A stretch of 64,000 bases of DNA from Phytopseudomonas straminea (GCF_900112645.1 NZ_FOMO01000014.1:1-64000); one strand, 5' to 3'; positions 19,345 through 28,455 are shown, numbered from the stretch's first letter. Notes: generated by a model not told the origin, from the sequence alone. Numbers and translations are program-made.

Positions 19345-19647
19345 GGCGATAAGAACTCCCGACTGCTGTGCTCCCTAACGAATCCAGACTGCCCAAGCCG
19401 GTGCAAAGTTGAAGTGAATCGCGGGTAGCTGACTGGCGAATGCCGCTTTGGCCGACGAACGGCAAATTGCCTCTCGTCCCTGTAGATGCAGGCACCTGGC
19501 CATATTTTTCAGTTTGCCCGCAAAGGCCTCTAGCTAATTGGCCGGAAATAGGAATAATCCTTGCTGCAATCACGACGCGGCTCAACACCCCGAACCGCGT
19601 CTATCGCCTGGCCCTACCCTGGTCATGTGCTCAGCAGGAGATACACG

Positions 19648-20220
19648 ATGTCTACCGAACCGGTCACCCTCATGGTGGCGCGCCGCGTCGCTGGCGAGCG
19701 CTATCACGACTTCATCGCCTGGCTGCGCGAAGGCGAACAACTGGCTACCGACTTTCCCGGCTATCTGGGTTCGGGCGTACTCGCCCCGCCGCCCGGCGAC
19801 GACGAATTCCAGATGATCTTCCGCTTCACCGACGAGCACACCATGGCCACCTGGGAGCACTCCGCTTCGCGCCGGACCTGGCTGGAGCGCGGCAAGGGCC
19901 TGTTCGCCCAACCCCACGAACATCGTGCCCTGGGTCTGGATGCCTGGTTCGGTAGCGGCATGCGCCAGCCGCCGCGCTGGAAGCAGACCATCGCCATCTG
20001 GCTGGCGTTCTTTCCGGTTTCGCTATGTTTCAACCTGTTGTTTGGCGGTCTGCTGGCCGATGTGCCACTGGTCACCCGCATATTGCTAAGCACCCTGGCG
20101 CTGACGCCGCTAATGACCTACCTGTTCATTCCGCTGGTCACCCGCATGCTCACCCCGTGGCTGCAAGGTACCCGCAGTCCAACAATACCGCGCCGCGCGA
20201 GCCCTTCGGCAAACAGTTGA
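19648..20220 (+). CDS. Antibiotic-biosynthesis-monooxygenase-domain membrane protein
   Basis: A 190-residue protein: an N-terminal ABM (dimeric alpha/beta barrel) domain (about 1-100), then two transmembrane segments (about 113-135 and 141-168) and a short basic tail. ABM domains are small monooxygenase or scaffolding modules, and the membrane-tethered version has no assigned role. ATG at 19648 has an AGGAG site 8 bases upstream. It precedes the pterin genes with about 150 bases between, and the second operator array lies in that gap. Confidence 0.75.
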   Translation: MSTEPVTLMVARRVAGERYHDFIAWLREGEQLATDFPGYLGSGVLAPPPGDDEFQMIFRFTDEHTMATWEHSASRRTWLERGKGLFAQPHEHRALGLDAWFGSGMRQPPRWKQTIAIWLAFFPVSLCFNLLFGGLLADVPLVTRILLSTLALTPLMTYLFIPLVTRMLTPWLQGTRSPTIPRRASPSANS

Positions 20221-20278
20221 ATCAGTACGCCGTCGCCTTACGGTGACGGCATTTCACTTTCACGTAGAAGTCGAAGGG

Positions 20279-20315
20279 TTGTACAGGTTGTACGGCTGCT
20301 ATAACGTTGTACAAC
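20279..20315 (+). promoter_or_regulatory. TGTACA operator array and candidate promoter of the pterin operon
   Basis: TGTACA at 20280-20285, TGTACG at 20289-20294 and TGTACA at 20308-20313 (within the palindrome GTTGTACAAC at 20306-20315). TATAAC at 20300-20305 could be a -10 element, with TTGTAC at 20279-20284 as -35 (15-bp spacer). The same hexamer occurs upstream of the LitR/PplR-type gene, so one regulator likely controls both. Confidence 0.6.
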
Positions 20316-20370
20316 CTGATTAGCCGGCATGCATTGCGGCGCCTCCTTCGTTCACCTGCGGTCGACTTCT

Positions 20371-21081
20371 ATGAGCGCCAGCAACGCCCCGATTCTGATC
20401 ACCGGTGCCAGCCAGCGCGTCGGTCTGCATTGCGCCGAACGCCTGCTCGACGACGGCCATCAGGTGATTCTCACCTTTCGCAGCGAAAGACCTGCTCTGC
20501 TACGCCTACGCGAGCGCGGTGCGCTGACCCTGCAAGCCGACTTTCGCGACGAAGCCAGCATCCTGGCCTTCATTACCGAGCTGAAAAGCCATACCGATAG
20601 CCTGCGCGCCATCGTGCACAACGCCTCGGCCTGGTTCGCCGAGGCGCCCGACGAGGAGGCCTCGGCCTTCACGCAGCTGTTCACCGTGCACATGCTGGCG
20701 CCCTACCTGATCAACCTGCACTGCGCCGAGTTGCTGCAGCGCAGCGAGCAGGCAGACATCATCCACATCAGCGATGACGTGGTGCGCAAGGGTTCGAGCA
20801 ACCGCCCGGCCTACTGCGCCAGCAAGGCCGGCCTGGACAGCCTCACCCTTTCGTTCGCGGCCCGCTTCGCGCCCGGTATCAAAGTCAACGGCATCGCCCC
20901 GGCGCTGTTGATGTTCAACGAAGAAGACGACGCCCAATACCGCGCCAAGGCCCTGAGCAAATCCGCCCTGGGTTTCGAACCCGGCCCCCATGTGATCTAC
21001 CAGAGCCTGCGCTACTTGCTGGACAACCCCTACATCACTGGCACCACCCTGACCGTGAACGGCGGCCGACATCTCAAATGA
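20371..21081 (+). CDS. folM: Dihydromonapterin reductase / pteridine reductase (SDR)
   Basis: A 236-residue short-chain dehydrogenase of the FolM type. It reduces dihydromonapterin (and dihydrofolate) to the tetrahydro form using NADPH. The nucleotide motif TGASQRVG follows the start, and the active-site Tyr-x3-Lys is in PAYCASKAGL. The start at 20371 is preferred from family length; an ATG at 20329 would add 14 residues. It is the first gene of the folM-folE-folX series. Confidence 0.9.
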   Translation: MSASNAPILITGASQRVGLHCAERLLDDGHQVILTFRSERPALLRLRERGALTLQADFRDEASILAFITELKSHTDSLRAIVHNASAWFAEAPDEEASAFTQLFTVHMLAPYLINLHCAELLQRSEQADIIHISDDVVRKGSSNRPAYCASKAGLDSLTLSFAARFAPGIKVNGIAPALLMFNEEDDAQYRAKALSKSALGFEPGPHVIYQSLRYLLDNPYITGTTLTVNGGRHLK

Positions 21082-21101
21082 GCCGCTTTGAGGACCCGAC
21101 G

Positions 21102-21662
21102 ATGAACCCATTACTGCCCAACCATTACCGTGAAATCCTCGTTGGCCTCGGCGAGAATCCCGAGCGCGAAGGCCTGCTCGACACGCCCAAGCGCGCCGCC
21201 AAGGCCATGCAGTACCTGTGCAACGGCTACGAGAAGAGCCTGGAGGAAGTCGTCAACGGCGCGCTCTTCAGCTCGGAAAGCGATGAGATGGTGATCGTCA
21301 AGGACATCGAACTTTATTCGCTGTGCGAGCACCACCTGCTGCCTTTTATCGGCAAGGCGCACGTGGCTTACATCCCCACCGGCAAGGTGCTCGGCCTGTC
21401 GAAGATCGCGCGTATCGTCGACATGTACGCGCGCCGCCTGCAGATCCAGGAAAACCTCACCCGGCAGATCGCCACCGCCATCGAACAGGTCACCCAGGCC
21501 GCCGGCGTGGCCGTGGTGATCGAAGCCCAGCACATGTGCATGATGATGCGCGGCGTGGAGAAGCAGAACTCGGTGATGAGCACCTCGGTGATGCTCGGCG
21601 CCTTCCGCGAGTCCTACAATACCCGTCACGAATTCCTGCAACTGATCGGACGGAGCAAGTAA
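21102..21662 (+). CDS. folE: GTP cyclohydrolase I
   Basis: A 186-residue FolE1-type enzyme converting GTP to 7,8-dihydroneopterin triphosphate. Zinc-binding and active-site residues are visible in SLCEHHLLPFIG and QHMCMMMRGV. The start at 21102 has a GAGG site; an ATG at 21078 overlapping the folM stop (ATGA) would add eight residues. It supplies the substrate of FolX downstream. Confidence 0.93.
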   Translation: MNPLLPNHYREILVGLGENPEREGLLDTPKRAAKAMQYLCNGYEKSLEEVVNGALFSSESDEMVIVKDIELYSLCEHHLLPFIGKAHVAYIPTGKVLGLSKIARIVDMYARRLQIQENLTRQIATAIEQVTQAAGVAVVIEAQHMCMMMRGVEKQNSVMSTSVMLGAFRESYNTRHEFLQLIGRSK

Positions 21663-21664
21663 AC

Positions 21665-22036
21665 ATGCCCAGACTCGAACCCGGCATGGCGCGCATCCGC
21701 GTCAAGGACCTGCGCCTGCGCACCTTCATCGGCATCAAGGAAGAGGAGATCAACAACAAGCAGGACGTGTTGATCAACCTGACCATCCTCTACCCTGCCG
21801 TCGACGCGGTGCGTGATAACGACATCGAGCATGCACTCAACTACCGCACCATCACCAAGGCCATCATCGCCCACGTGGAAGGCAACCGCTTCGCCCTGTT
21901 GGAGCGACTGACCCAGGAGATTCTCGACCTGGTGATGACCCACGAGGCCGTGCGCTATGCCGAAGTGGAGGTCGACAAGCCCCACGCGCTGCGCTTCGCC
22001 GAGTCGGTATCGATCACCCTCGCCGGGCATCGCTGA
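21665..22036 (+). CDS. folX: Dihydroneopterin triphosphate 2'-epimerase
   Basis: A 123-residue FolB/FolX-fold enzyme. The stretch RTFIGIKEEEINNKQDVLINLTI and the ALNYRTITKAI motif are typical of FolX. It epimerises dihydroneopterin triphosphate to dihydromonapterin triphosphate, the branch point to tetrahydromonapterin. It starts 2 bases after the folE stop. Confidence 0.92.
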   Translation: MPRLEPGMARIRVKDLRLRTFIGIKEEEINNKQDVLINLTILYPAVDAVRDNDIEHALNYRTITKAIIAHVEGNRFALLERLTQEILDLVMTHEAVRYAEVEVDKPHALRFAESVSITLAGHR

Positions 22037-22112
22037 GCCATCGGCCGCCCGGTTGCCGAGCGGCCTGCCGGCTTCTATCATCGCCGCCATCCCTCCCGGA
22101 GAGAGCATCGCC

Positions 22113-22415
22113 ATGAACGACCAACAACGCCTCGAACTGGAAGCTGCCGCCTATCGCCGCCTGGTTCAGCATCTGCGTGAACGCCCGGACGTGCAGAACA
22201 TCGACCTGATGAACCTAGCCGGTTTCTGCCGCAACTGCCTGTCCAAATGGTACAAGGCCGCAGCCGACGACCTGGAAATCGCCATCACTCCGGATCAGGC
22301 CCGCGAAGAGGTCTACGGCATGCCCTACGCCGAGTGGAAAGCCAAGTACCAGACCGAAGCCAGCCAGGAGCAGCAGGCTGCCTTCAACGCCAAGAACCCA
22401 AAAGGATCCGCATGA
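22113..22415 (+). CDS. DUF1244 family protein
   Basis: A 100-residue soluble protein with the DUF1244 stretch VQNIDLMNLAGFCRNCLSKWY and two close cysteines (39 and 42). It has no known activity but is commonly found next to folX and the HopJ-like gene in Pseudomonas. Its stop overlaps the next start (ATGA). Start set by a GGAG site. Confidence 0.85.
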   Translation: MNDQQRLELEAAAYRRLVQHLRERPDVQNIDLMNLAGFCRNCLSKWYKAAADDLEIAITPDQAREEVYGMPYAEWKAKYQTEASQEQQAAFNAKNPKGSA

Positions 22416-22753
22416 GCCACCTGAACGATTTCCGCACACGCCTGGGCGCCGAGCATTTCGCCTTCGCCGAAACCCTAGCTTTTATTGCTGAGCATTACGA
22501 CTACCAGCAGAGCGCCTTTCGTAACGGCGAAATGGAAAACGCTGCTGGGCAGAACGAAGGTTCGTGCAAGACCTTGGGCCTGGCCCTGCTCGAAGGCCTG
22601 AGCGATCAGGAAGCCCTGCAGTGCTTTGGCGAGCACTACCGCAGCGTTTTGGCCACGCCCGAAGGCAGTGACCATGGCAACATCCGCGCCCTGATGAAGA
22701 GCGGCTTGGCCGGCGTTGCGTTCGACCAGCAACCATTGACTCGCAAAGCCTGA
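22412..22753 (+). CDS. HopJ type III effector-like family protein
   Basis: A 113-residue protein of the HopJ family (named after a P. syringae effector), with the family stretch NGEMENAAGQNEGSCKTLGLALLEGLS. The family occurs in many non-pathogens, so an effector role is unlikely here. ATGA overlap with the DUF1244 gene makes it the last gene of the pterin operon. Confidence 0.85.
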   Translation: MSHLNDFRTRLGAEHFAFAETLAFIAEHYDYQQSAFRNGEMENAAGQNEGSCKTLGLALLEGLSDQEALQCFGEHYRSVLATPEGSDHGNIRALMKSGLAGVAFDQQPLTRKA

Positions 22754-22891
22754 CGATCTCCCCTCACCCGCCAGCACGCCTGGCGGGCATTCCCCGCCCC
22801 AAATCATCACGCCCACAGCCAATCGCCCCTGCCGGCCGTAGAGCCAGAGCGGTGAAAAAGGTGCGGGTGATGGAAACAGAGTCGTGAATCG

Positions 22892-22928
22892 CACAGCGCA
22901 GCCCCGACGAATGCGGGGCTGCGCTGTG
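22892..22928. terminator. Hairpin between the pterin operon and argG
   Basis: A perfect 15-bp GC-rich inverted repeat (22892-22906 with 22914-22928, 7-base loop) between convergent genes. No strong T run on either side. It probably acts as a bidirectional terminator or RNA 3' stabiliser. Confidence 0.6.
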
Positions 22929-22944
22929 AGCGGGATGCCAGCGT

Positions 22945-24162
22945 TTACAGCAGCTTGCGATCCTTGCCAGCTGCGATGCGCAGGCGCAGGGCGTTGAGCT
23001 TGATGAAGCCCGCCGCGTCGGCCTGGTTATAGGCACCGCCGTCTTCTTCGAAGGTGGCGATGTTGGCATCGAACAGCGAATCGTCGGACTTGCGGCCGGT
23101 GACGATGACGTTACCCTTGTACAGCTTCAGGCGTACCACGCCATTCACGCTGGCCTGGGAGGCGTCGATCATCTGTTGCAGCATCAGACGCTCCGGGCTC
23201 CACCAGAAACCGTTGTAGATCAGGCTGGCGTATTTCGGCATCAGCTCGTCTTTCAGGTGCGCGACTTCGCGGTCGAGGGTGATCGACTCGATGGCGCGGT
23301 GACCTTTGAGCATGATGGTGCCGCCGGGGGTCTCGTAGCAGCCACGGGACTTCATGCCGACGAAGCGGTTCTCGACGATGTCCAGACGGCCAATGCCGTT
23401 CTCGCCACCGATGCGGTTCAGCTCGGCCAGCACCTGGGCTGGGGTCATTTCCTTGCCATCGATGGCAACGATGTCACCCGCGCGATAGGTCAGCTCGATG
23501 TAGGTCGGAACGTCCGGCGCCGCTTCCGGCGACTTGGTCCAACGCCACATGTCTTCTTCGTGCTCGGTCCAGGTGTCTTCCAGCACGCCGCCTTCATAGG
23601 AGATGTGCAGCAGGTTGGCGTCCATAGAGTACGGCGACTTCTTCTTGCCGTGGCGCTCGATCGGGATGGCGTGCTTCTCGGCGTAGTCCATCAGCTTCTC
23701 GCGCGACAGCAGATCCCACTCGCGCCACGGGGCGATGACCTTGACGCCTGGCTTGAGCGCGTAGGCGCCCAGCTCGAAACGTACCTGGTCGTTACCCTTG
23801 CCAGTCGCGCCGTGGGAGATGGCGTCGGCGCCAGTCTCGTTGGCGATCTCGATCAGGCGCTTGGCGATCAGCGGACGGGCGATGGAGGTACCCAGCAGGT
23901 ACTCGCCTTCGTAGATGGTGTTGGCGCGGAACATCGGGTAAACGAAATCACGCACGAACTCTTCGCGCAGGTCGTCGATGTAGATTTCCTTGACGCCCAT
24001 GGCCTGGGCCTTGGCGCGGGCCGGCTCGACCTCTTCGCCCTGGCCGAGATCGGCGGTGAAGGTCACCACTTCACAGTTATAGGTATCTTGCAGCCACTTG
24101 AGGATCACCGAGGTGTCCAGGCCACCGGAATAGGCCAGAACTACCTTTTTGACGTCCGCCAT
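22945..24162 (-). CDS. argG: Argininosuccinate synthase
   Basis: A 405-residue enzyme joining citrulline and aspartate with ATP in arginine synthesis. The PP-loop motif AYSGGLDTS is at the N-terminus, and GHRAIESITLD and GATGKGNDQVRFELG are conserved. MADVKK at 24162 is the family start; a Met three residues earlier is open but not needed. Neighbouring motY and pyrC follow the known Pseudomonas order. Confidence 0.96.
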   Translation of the reverse strand: MADVKKVVLAYSGGLDTSVILKWLQDTYNCEVVTFTADLGQGEEVEPARAKAQAMGVKEIYIDDLREEFVRDFVYPMFRANTIYEGEYLLGTSIARPLIAKRLIEIANETGADAISHGATGKGNDQVRFELGAYALKPGVKVIAPWREWDLLSREKLMDYAEKHAIPIERHGKKKSPYSMDANLLHISYEGGVLEDTWTEHEEDMWRWTKSPEAAPDVPTYIELTYRAGDIVAIDGKEMTPAQVLAELNRIGGENGIGRLDIVENRFVGMKSRGCYETPGGTIMLKGHRAIESITLDREVAHLKDELMPKYASLIYNGFWWSPERLMLQQMIDASQASVNGVVRLKLYKGNVIVTGRKSDDSLFDANIATFEEDGGAYNQADAAGFIKLNALRLRIAAGKDRKLL

Positions 24163-24261
24163 GCCATCCACTCCACGGGGTTGTTCGAAAGCCCGTGATT
24201 CTACTGCCCATGGCCGCCGATTTACAGGGGTGCGACAGGCGATGGCGTCGAAGCGACAGGC

Positions 24262-25203
24262 TCAGGAGGTGGAAGCCGGAGTTGCCGGCACCGGCGGCGC
24301 TGCGGGTGCGGCCTGCTCGGTCGGCTGCACCGGCGTCTCCGGCACCCTGTCCAGGCGCACGGACACCCGGCGGTTCTTGTCACGGTTGGCAGGACTGTTG
24401 TTGGGCACCAGCGGATAACGCTCGCCATGAAAACGCATGATGATGCGTTCGTCTGGCACGCCCTGGGCCTTCAGGTAATCCATCACGGCCAGGGCACGGC
24501 GGCGCGACAAGTCGCGGTTGGTCAGGCGATTGCCGCTGTTGTCGGAATGCCCGTCCAGCTCGATGCGGTTGACCGTGGGGTCGGCCTTCATGAAATCGAG
24601 AATGATCTCAAGCTTGGCCTTGGCCATGGCATCGAGTTCGGTGCCACCGCCAGGAAAACCGATGTTGGACTGGCGCACCTGGTCGAAATTGACCGGCAGC
24701 AGCTTGGTCGTGCAGTTGAGGTAATCCTCGTAGGCCTTGCGAAAACGCACCGGCAACAGCCGCACTTCCAGGCTCTCTCCGCCCATGGAAGTGCGATGGC
24801 GTACCAGCGGGCTGCGCCCCTCCAGCAGGCCGGTGAGCAGGCGCCCGGCCTGTTCCTGGCTGCTGTTGAACGGCACCTCGCCACTGACCACGCTGACTGC
24901 GCCCAGATTGATGTCGCCGCGCCCCGGCTGCCACGGCGCCGCGGCCGCCAGCAAGGTGGCCGAGCCGCTGCCCAGCCAGCGCTCCCGTACCTGCAGGCGG
25001 AAGGTGGCCTGCTCGCCAGCGCGCCGCACGAATTCTCCAGCACCGAAATCGGTGATTGGCTGGCTAAGGCGGCACTCGAACTTGTCGCCAGCCACCTGCC
25101 ACTCGACCTTTTCCAGGCGGGTCTGGAAGCTGATCGCCATGGCAGGCAGGCTCACGCCAGCACTGACGATCAATCCGATGAGAAGGAAAAGAGGCTGACG
25201 CAC
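24262..25203 (-). CDS. motY: Flagellar stator-associated OmpA-like protein MotY
   Basis: A 313-residue periplasmic protein with signal peptide (1-23), an N-terminal MotY-specific domain, and a C-terminal OmpA/peptidoglycan-binding domain (about 165-285: ELDGHSDNSGNRLTNRDLSRRRA). It ends in a Pro/Ala-rich tail. MotY forms the T-ring that anchors flagellar stators in Vibrio and Pseudomonas. Assignment rests on domain order and on synteny (argG-motY-pyrC). Confidence 0.88.
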   Translation of the reverse strand: MRQPLFLLIGLIVSAGVSLPAMAISFQTRLEKVEWQVAGDKFECRLSQPITDFGAGEFVRRAGEQATFRLQVRERWLGSGSATLLAAAAPWQPGRGDINLGAVSVVSGEVPFNSSQEQAGRLLTGLLEGRSPLVRHRTSMGGESLEVRLLPVRFRKAYEDYLNCTTKLLPVNFDQVRQSNIGFPGGGTELDAMAKAKLEIILDFMKADPTVNRIELDGHSDNSGNRLTNRDLSRRRALAVMDYLKAQGVPDERIIMRFHGERYPLVPNNSPANRDKNRRVSVRLDRVPETPVQPTEQAAPAAPPVPATPASTS

Positions 25204-25353
25204 AGCGAGCTCCGGGAAAAACGACCACGTACCCTCTGGGTATCGGTGGCCACCGGGAAAACTTGAGTGCGCAGCCCGCCTATCTGCGGCGTGCCCCCGC
25301 CGCCCTTTTCCGGTAGCATTCCGGGCATGTTTTCGCCCCGCCTGGAAGCCTCA

Positions 25354-26400
25354 ATGACCGACCGCATCACCCTGCTGCGTCCTGACGACTGGCACATTCA
25401 CCTGCGCGACGGCGCCGTACTGCCGCACACCGTTGCCGATGTGGCCCGCACCTTCGCTCGCGCGATCATCATGCCCAACCTGGTTCCGCCGGTGCGCAAC
25501 GCCGTCGAGGCGGGCGAGTATCGCCAGCGCATTCTCGCCGCACGGCCAGCCGGCAGCCAGTTCGAGCCGCTGATGGTGCTTTACCTCACCGACCGCACCA
25601 CCGGCGACGATATCCGCGCTGCCAAAGCCAGCGGTTACGTGTATGCGGCGAAGATGTACCCGGCGGGCGCTACCACCAATTCCGACTCCGGCGTCACCAG
25701 CCTGGACAACATCAGCGGCGCCCTCGAGGCTCTGGCCGAAACCGGCCTGCCGCTCTTGGTGCACGGCGAAGTGACCCGCTCGGAAATCGACGTGTTCGAC
25801 CGTGAGAAAGCCTTCATCGACGAGCACCTGTGCCGCGTCGTCGAGCGCTTCCCGACGCTCAAGGTGGTGTTCGAGCACATCACCACCGCCGATGCCGCGC
25901 AATTCGTAAAAGAGGCACCGGCCAACGTCGGCGCCACCATCACCGCCCAGCACCTGCTGTACAACCGCAACCACATGCTGGTCGGCGGCATTCGCCCGCA
26001 CTTCTATTGCCTGCCGATCCTCAAGCGCAACACCCACCAGCAGGCGCTGCTCGATGCGGCCACCAGCGGCAGCCCGAAATTCTTCCTGGGCACCGACTCG
26101 GCGCCCCACGCCAAGCACGCCAAGGAAAACGCCTGCGGTTGTGCCGGCTGCTACACCGCCTATGCAGCCATCGAGCTGTACGCCGAGGCGTTCGAGGAGC
26201 GTGGTGCGCTGGACAAACTGGAAGGCTTCGCCAGCCACTTCGGCCCGGACTTCTACAACTTGCCGCGCAACACCGACACCATCACCCTAGTGCGTGAACC
26301 CTGGGTCGCGCCGGCCAGCCTGCCGTTCGGCGAGCAGACGGTGATTCCTCTGCGCGCCGGCGAACCCCTGCGCTGGCGCCTGCTGGAGGCCGGTCAATGA
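25354..26400 (+). CDS. pyrC: Dihydroorotase
   Basis: A 348-residue class II dihydroorotase cyclising carbamoyl aspartate in pyrimidine synthesis. Zinc ligands are seen in WHIHLRDG, the carboxylated Lys in AAKMYPAGATTNS, and the active-site Asp in GTDSAPHAK. Start MTDRITLL at 25354. Its stop overlaps the rnt start (ATGA). Confidence 0.95.
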   Translation: MTDRITLLRPDDWHIHLRDGAVLPHTVADVARTFARAIIMPNLVPPVRNAVEAGEYRQRILAARPAGSQFEPLMVLYLTDRTTGDDIRAAKASGYVYAAKMYPAGATTNSDSGVTSLDNISGALEALAETGLPLLVHGEVTRSEIDVFDREKAFIDEHLCRVVERFPTLKVVFEHITTADAAQFVKEAPANVGATITAQHLLYNRNHMLVGGIRPHFYCLPILKRNTHQQALLDAATSGSPKFFLGTDSAPHAKHAKENACGCAGCYTAYAAIELYAEAFEERGALDKLEGFASHFGPDFYNLPRNTDTITLVREPWVAPASLPFGEQTVIPLRAGEPLRWRLLEAGQ

Positions 26401-27071
26401 GTGAAGAACTGTACGACGACGAACAGGACCTGCCGACCAGCAGCGGCGCACGCCACCCAATGGCCGCGCGCTTCCGTGGCTACCTGCCGGTGGTCGTGGA
26501 TGTCGAGACCGGCGGCTTCAACAGTGCAACCGACGCCCTGCTGGAAATTGCCGCCACCACAGTCGGCATGGACGAAGGTGGCTTCCTGTACCCGGACCAC
26601 ACCTACTTCTTCCGGGTCGAGCCGTTCGAGGGTGCCAATATCGAACAGGCAGCGCTGGATTTCACCGGCATCAAGCTCGACCATCCACTACGCATGGCGG
26701 TCAGCGAAGAGCATGCGCTGACGGAAATCTTCCGTGGCCTGCGTAAGTCCCTCAAGGCCAACGGCTGCAAGCGTGCGATTCTGGTCGGCCACAACAGCAG
26801 CTTCGACCTCGGCTTCCTGAATGCCGCGGTCGCCCGTTGCGACCTCAAGCGCAACCCCTTCCACCCCTTCTCCAGCTTCGACACCGCGAGCCTCGCCGGC
26901 CTCGCCTACGGCCAGACCGTCCTGGCCAAGGCCTGCCAGGCCGCCGGCATCGAGTTCGATGGCCGTGAAGCCCACTCCGCCCGCTATGACACCGAGAAGA
27001 CCGCCGAGCTGTTCTGCGGCATCGTCAATCGCTGGAAGGAAATGGGCGGCTGGGAAGACTTCGACGAGTGA
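26397..27071 (+). CDS. rnt: Ribonuclease T
   Basis: A 224-residue DEDDh 3'-5' exonuclease that trims tRNA and other stable RNA 3' ends. Catalytic residues: Asp and Glu in VVDVETGG, Asp in HNSSFDLGF, and His and Asp in HSARYDTEKT. It is translationally coupled to pyrC. Confidence 0.95.
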   Translation: MSEELYDDEQDLPTSSGARHPMAARFRGYLPVVVDVETGGFNSATDALLEIAATTVGMDEGGFLYPDHTYFFRVEPFEGANIEQAALDFTGIKLDHPLRMAVSEEHALTEIFRGLRKSLKANGCKRAILVGHNSSFDLGFLNAAVARCDLKRNPFHPFSSFDTASLAGLAYGQTVLAKACQAAGIEFDGREAHSARYDTEKTAELFCGIVNRWKEMGGWEDFDE

Positions 27072-27076
27072 ATGCC

Positions 27077-28009
27077 ATGAAAAAATACCAGATCTTCATC
27101 GATGGTCAGGCCGGCACCACGGGCCTGCAGATTCGCCAGCGCCTGGCCAATCACCCGCAGATCGAGGTGGTCACCATCGATCACGACAAGCGCCGCGACG
27201 TCGACGCCAAGCTCGCACTGATGCGCTCGGTCGACGTCACCGTGCTGTGCCTGCCTGACGACGCCGCCAAGGAAACCGCCGCCCAGGCCCGCGAAGTCGG
27301 CTGCCGTGTGCTGGACGCCAGCTCCGCCCACCGCACCGCCAGCGACTGGGTATTCGGCATGGCCGAACTGGCCAAGGGTCAGCGCGAAGCGATCGCCAAC
27401 GCCCGCGCCGTCAGCAACCCGGGTTGCTACGCCACCGGCGCCATCCTGCTGCTGCGCCCGCTGATCGATGCTGGCCTGCTGACTGCCGATCGCGAGCTGT
27501 GCATCAACGCCGTATCCGGCTATACCGGTGGCGGCACCAAGATGGTCGAGCGCTACGAGCGCGAAGGCGCGCCGGTCTACGCCGCCTACGGCCTGGGCTT
27601 CGATCACAAGCACATTCCGGAGATCCAGCACTGGAGCGGCCTCAAGGCGCGCCCGATCTTCCAGCCGGCGGTCGGCAGCTATGACCAGGGCATGCTGGTG
27701 ATGATTCCGCTGCAGGGCAGCAACGGCGCCGAGCTGCACAAAGCGCTGGCCGCCTACTACCAGGGCGAGCAGTTTGTGCAAGTGCAGCCCTACAACGAGA
27801 TTGCCGCGGACACCGCACCGTTCATCACACCCCACGGCCTGAGCGGCAGCAACCGTGCCGAGCTGCAGGTGTTCGGTGCGAGCAATGGTCAGCAGGCGCT
27901 GCTGGTAGCCAAGCTGGACAACCTGGGCAAGGGTGCCTCGGGGGCTGCGGTGCAGAACCTGAACATCATGCTGGGGCTCGAAGAAGGGCTGTGTACGCAG
28001 ATCGACTGA
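27077..28009 (+). CDS. argC: N-acetyl-gamma-glutamyl-phosphate reductase, short (type II)
   Basis: A 310-residue NADPH-dependent reductase of arginine biosynthesis. The catalytic cysteine is in VSNPGCYATGA. Its length and the start KKYQIFIDGQAGTTGLQI mark the short ArgC type, distinct from the ~345-residue form. It begins 5 bases after rnt and ends at a strong terminator. Confidence 0.92.
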   Translation: MKKYQIFIDGQAGTTGLQIRQRLANHPQIEVVTIDHDKRRDVDAKLALMRSVDVTVLCLPDDAAKETAAQAREVGCRVLDASSAHRTASDWVFGMAELAKGQREAIANARAVSNPGCYATGAILLLRPLIDAGLLTADRELCINAVSGYTGGGTKMVERYEREGAPVYAAYGLGFDHKHIPEIQHWSGLKARPIFQPAVGSYDQGMLVMIPLQGSNGAELHKALAAYYQGEQFVQVQPYNEIAADTAPFITPHGLSGSNRAELQVFGASNGQQALLVAKLDNLGKGASGAAVQNLNIMLGLEEGLCTQID

Positions 28010-28030
28010 GCCCTGCCCGCCGCCCCGAAA

Positions 28031-28054
28031 AACCGGCCACAGGCCGGTTTTTTT
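28031..28054 (+). terminator. Rho-independent terminator of argC
   Basis: 8-bp stem (28031-28038 with 28042-28049, 3-base loop) followed by a run of T ending at 28054, 21 bases after the argC stop. Confidence 0.9.
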
Positions 28055-28151
28055 ATTGCCTGCGCGTCAGCTGTTCGGCCGATTTTCAAGGCCGTTTGCC
28101 GGCGCAGAGTACCGCCTGTCCAAAGTGTGCCAATCAAGAGTCGGTTTATCT

Positions 28152-28180
28152 TTGACACGCATTCTCATTAACATTAGTAT
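28152..28180 (+). promoter_or_regulatory. bfd promoter with possible Fur site
   Basis: TTGACA (28152-28157) and TAGTAT (28175-28180) with a 17-bp spacer. The spacer carries AT-rich sequence reading, on the minus strand, AATGAGAATG, similar to a Fur half-site. Fur control of bfd is known in Pseudomonas; the box here is incomplete. Confidence 0.5.
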
Positions 28181-28219
28181 CCTTCGCCATCAGTCTCAGC
28201 CAAGCGACGGGCCAAGCCT

Positions 28220-28438
28220 ATGTACGTCTGCCTCTGCGAAGGTGTCACCGACGGTCAGATCCGCGAAGCAATCTACGAAGGTTGCTGCAGCTACCGTGAA
28301 GTCCGTGAAACGCTGGGCGTTGCCAGTCAGTGTGGCAAATGTGCGTGCCTGGCCAAGCAAGTGGTGCGCGACACGCTGAGCGAAGTGCAGCAAACTCAGG
28401 GCGTGATGGCCTATTCGGGAAATTTTGTTGCGGCTTGA
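28220..28438 (+). CDS. bfd: Bacterioferritin-associated ferredoxin
   Basis: A 72-residue [2Fe-2S] protein that reduces the haem of bacterioferritin to release stored iron. The four ligands Cys4, Cys6, Cys38 and Cys41 are all present. Located between argC and bfr, with its own promoter and terminator. Confidence 0.96.
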   Translation: MYVCLCEGVTDGQIREAIYEGCCSYREVRETLGVASQCGKCACLAKQVVRDTLSEVQQTQGVMAYSGNFVAA

Positions 28439-28455
28439 ATCGCCCTGTTTTGAAG

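Noticed and set aside
22412..22753. HopJ-like protein taken as evidence of a type III secretion effector
   Set aside because: The family is widespread in non-pathogens and is coupled here to pterin genes; no secretion genes are near.
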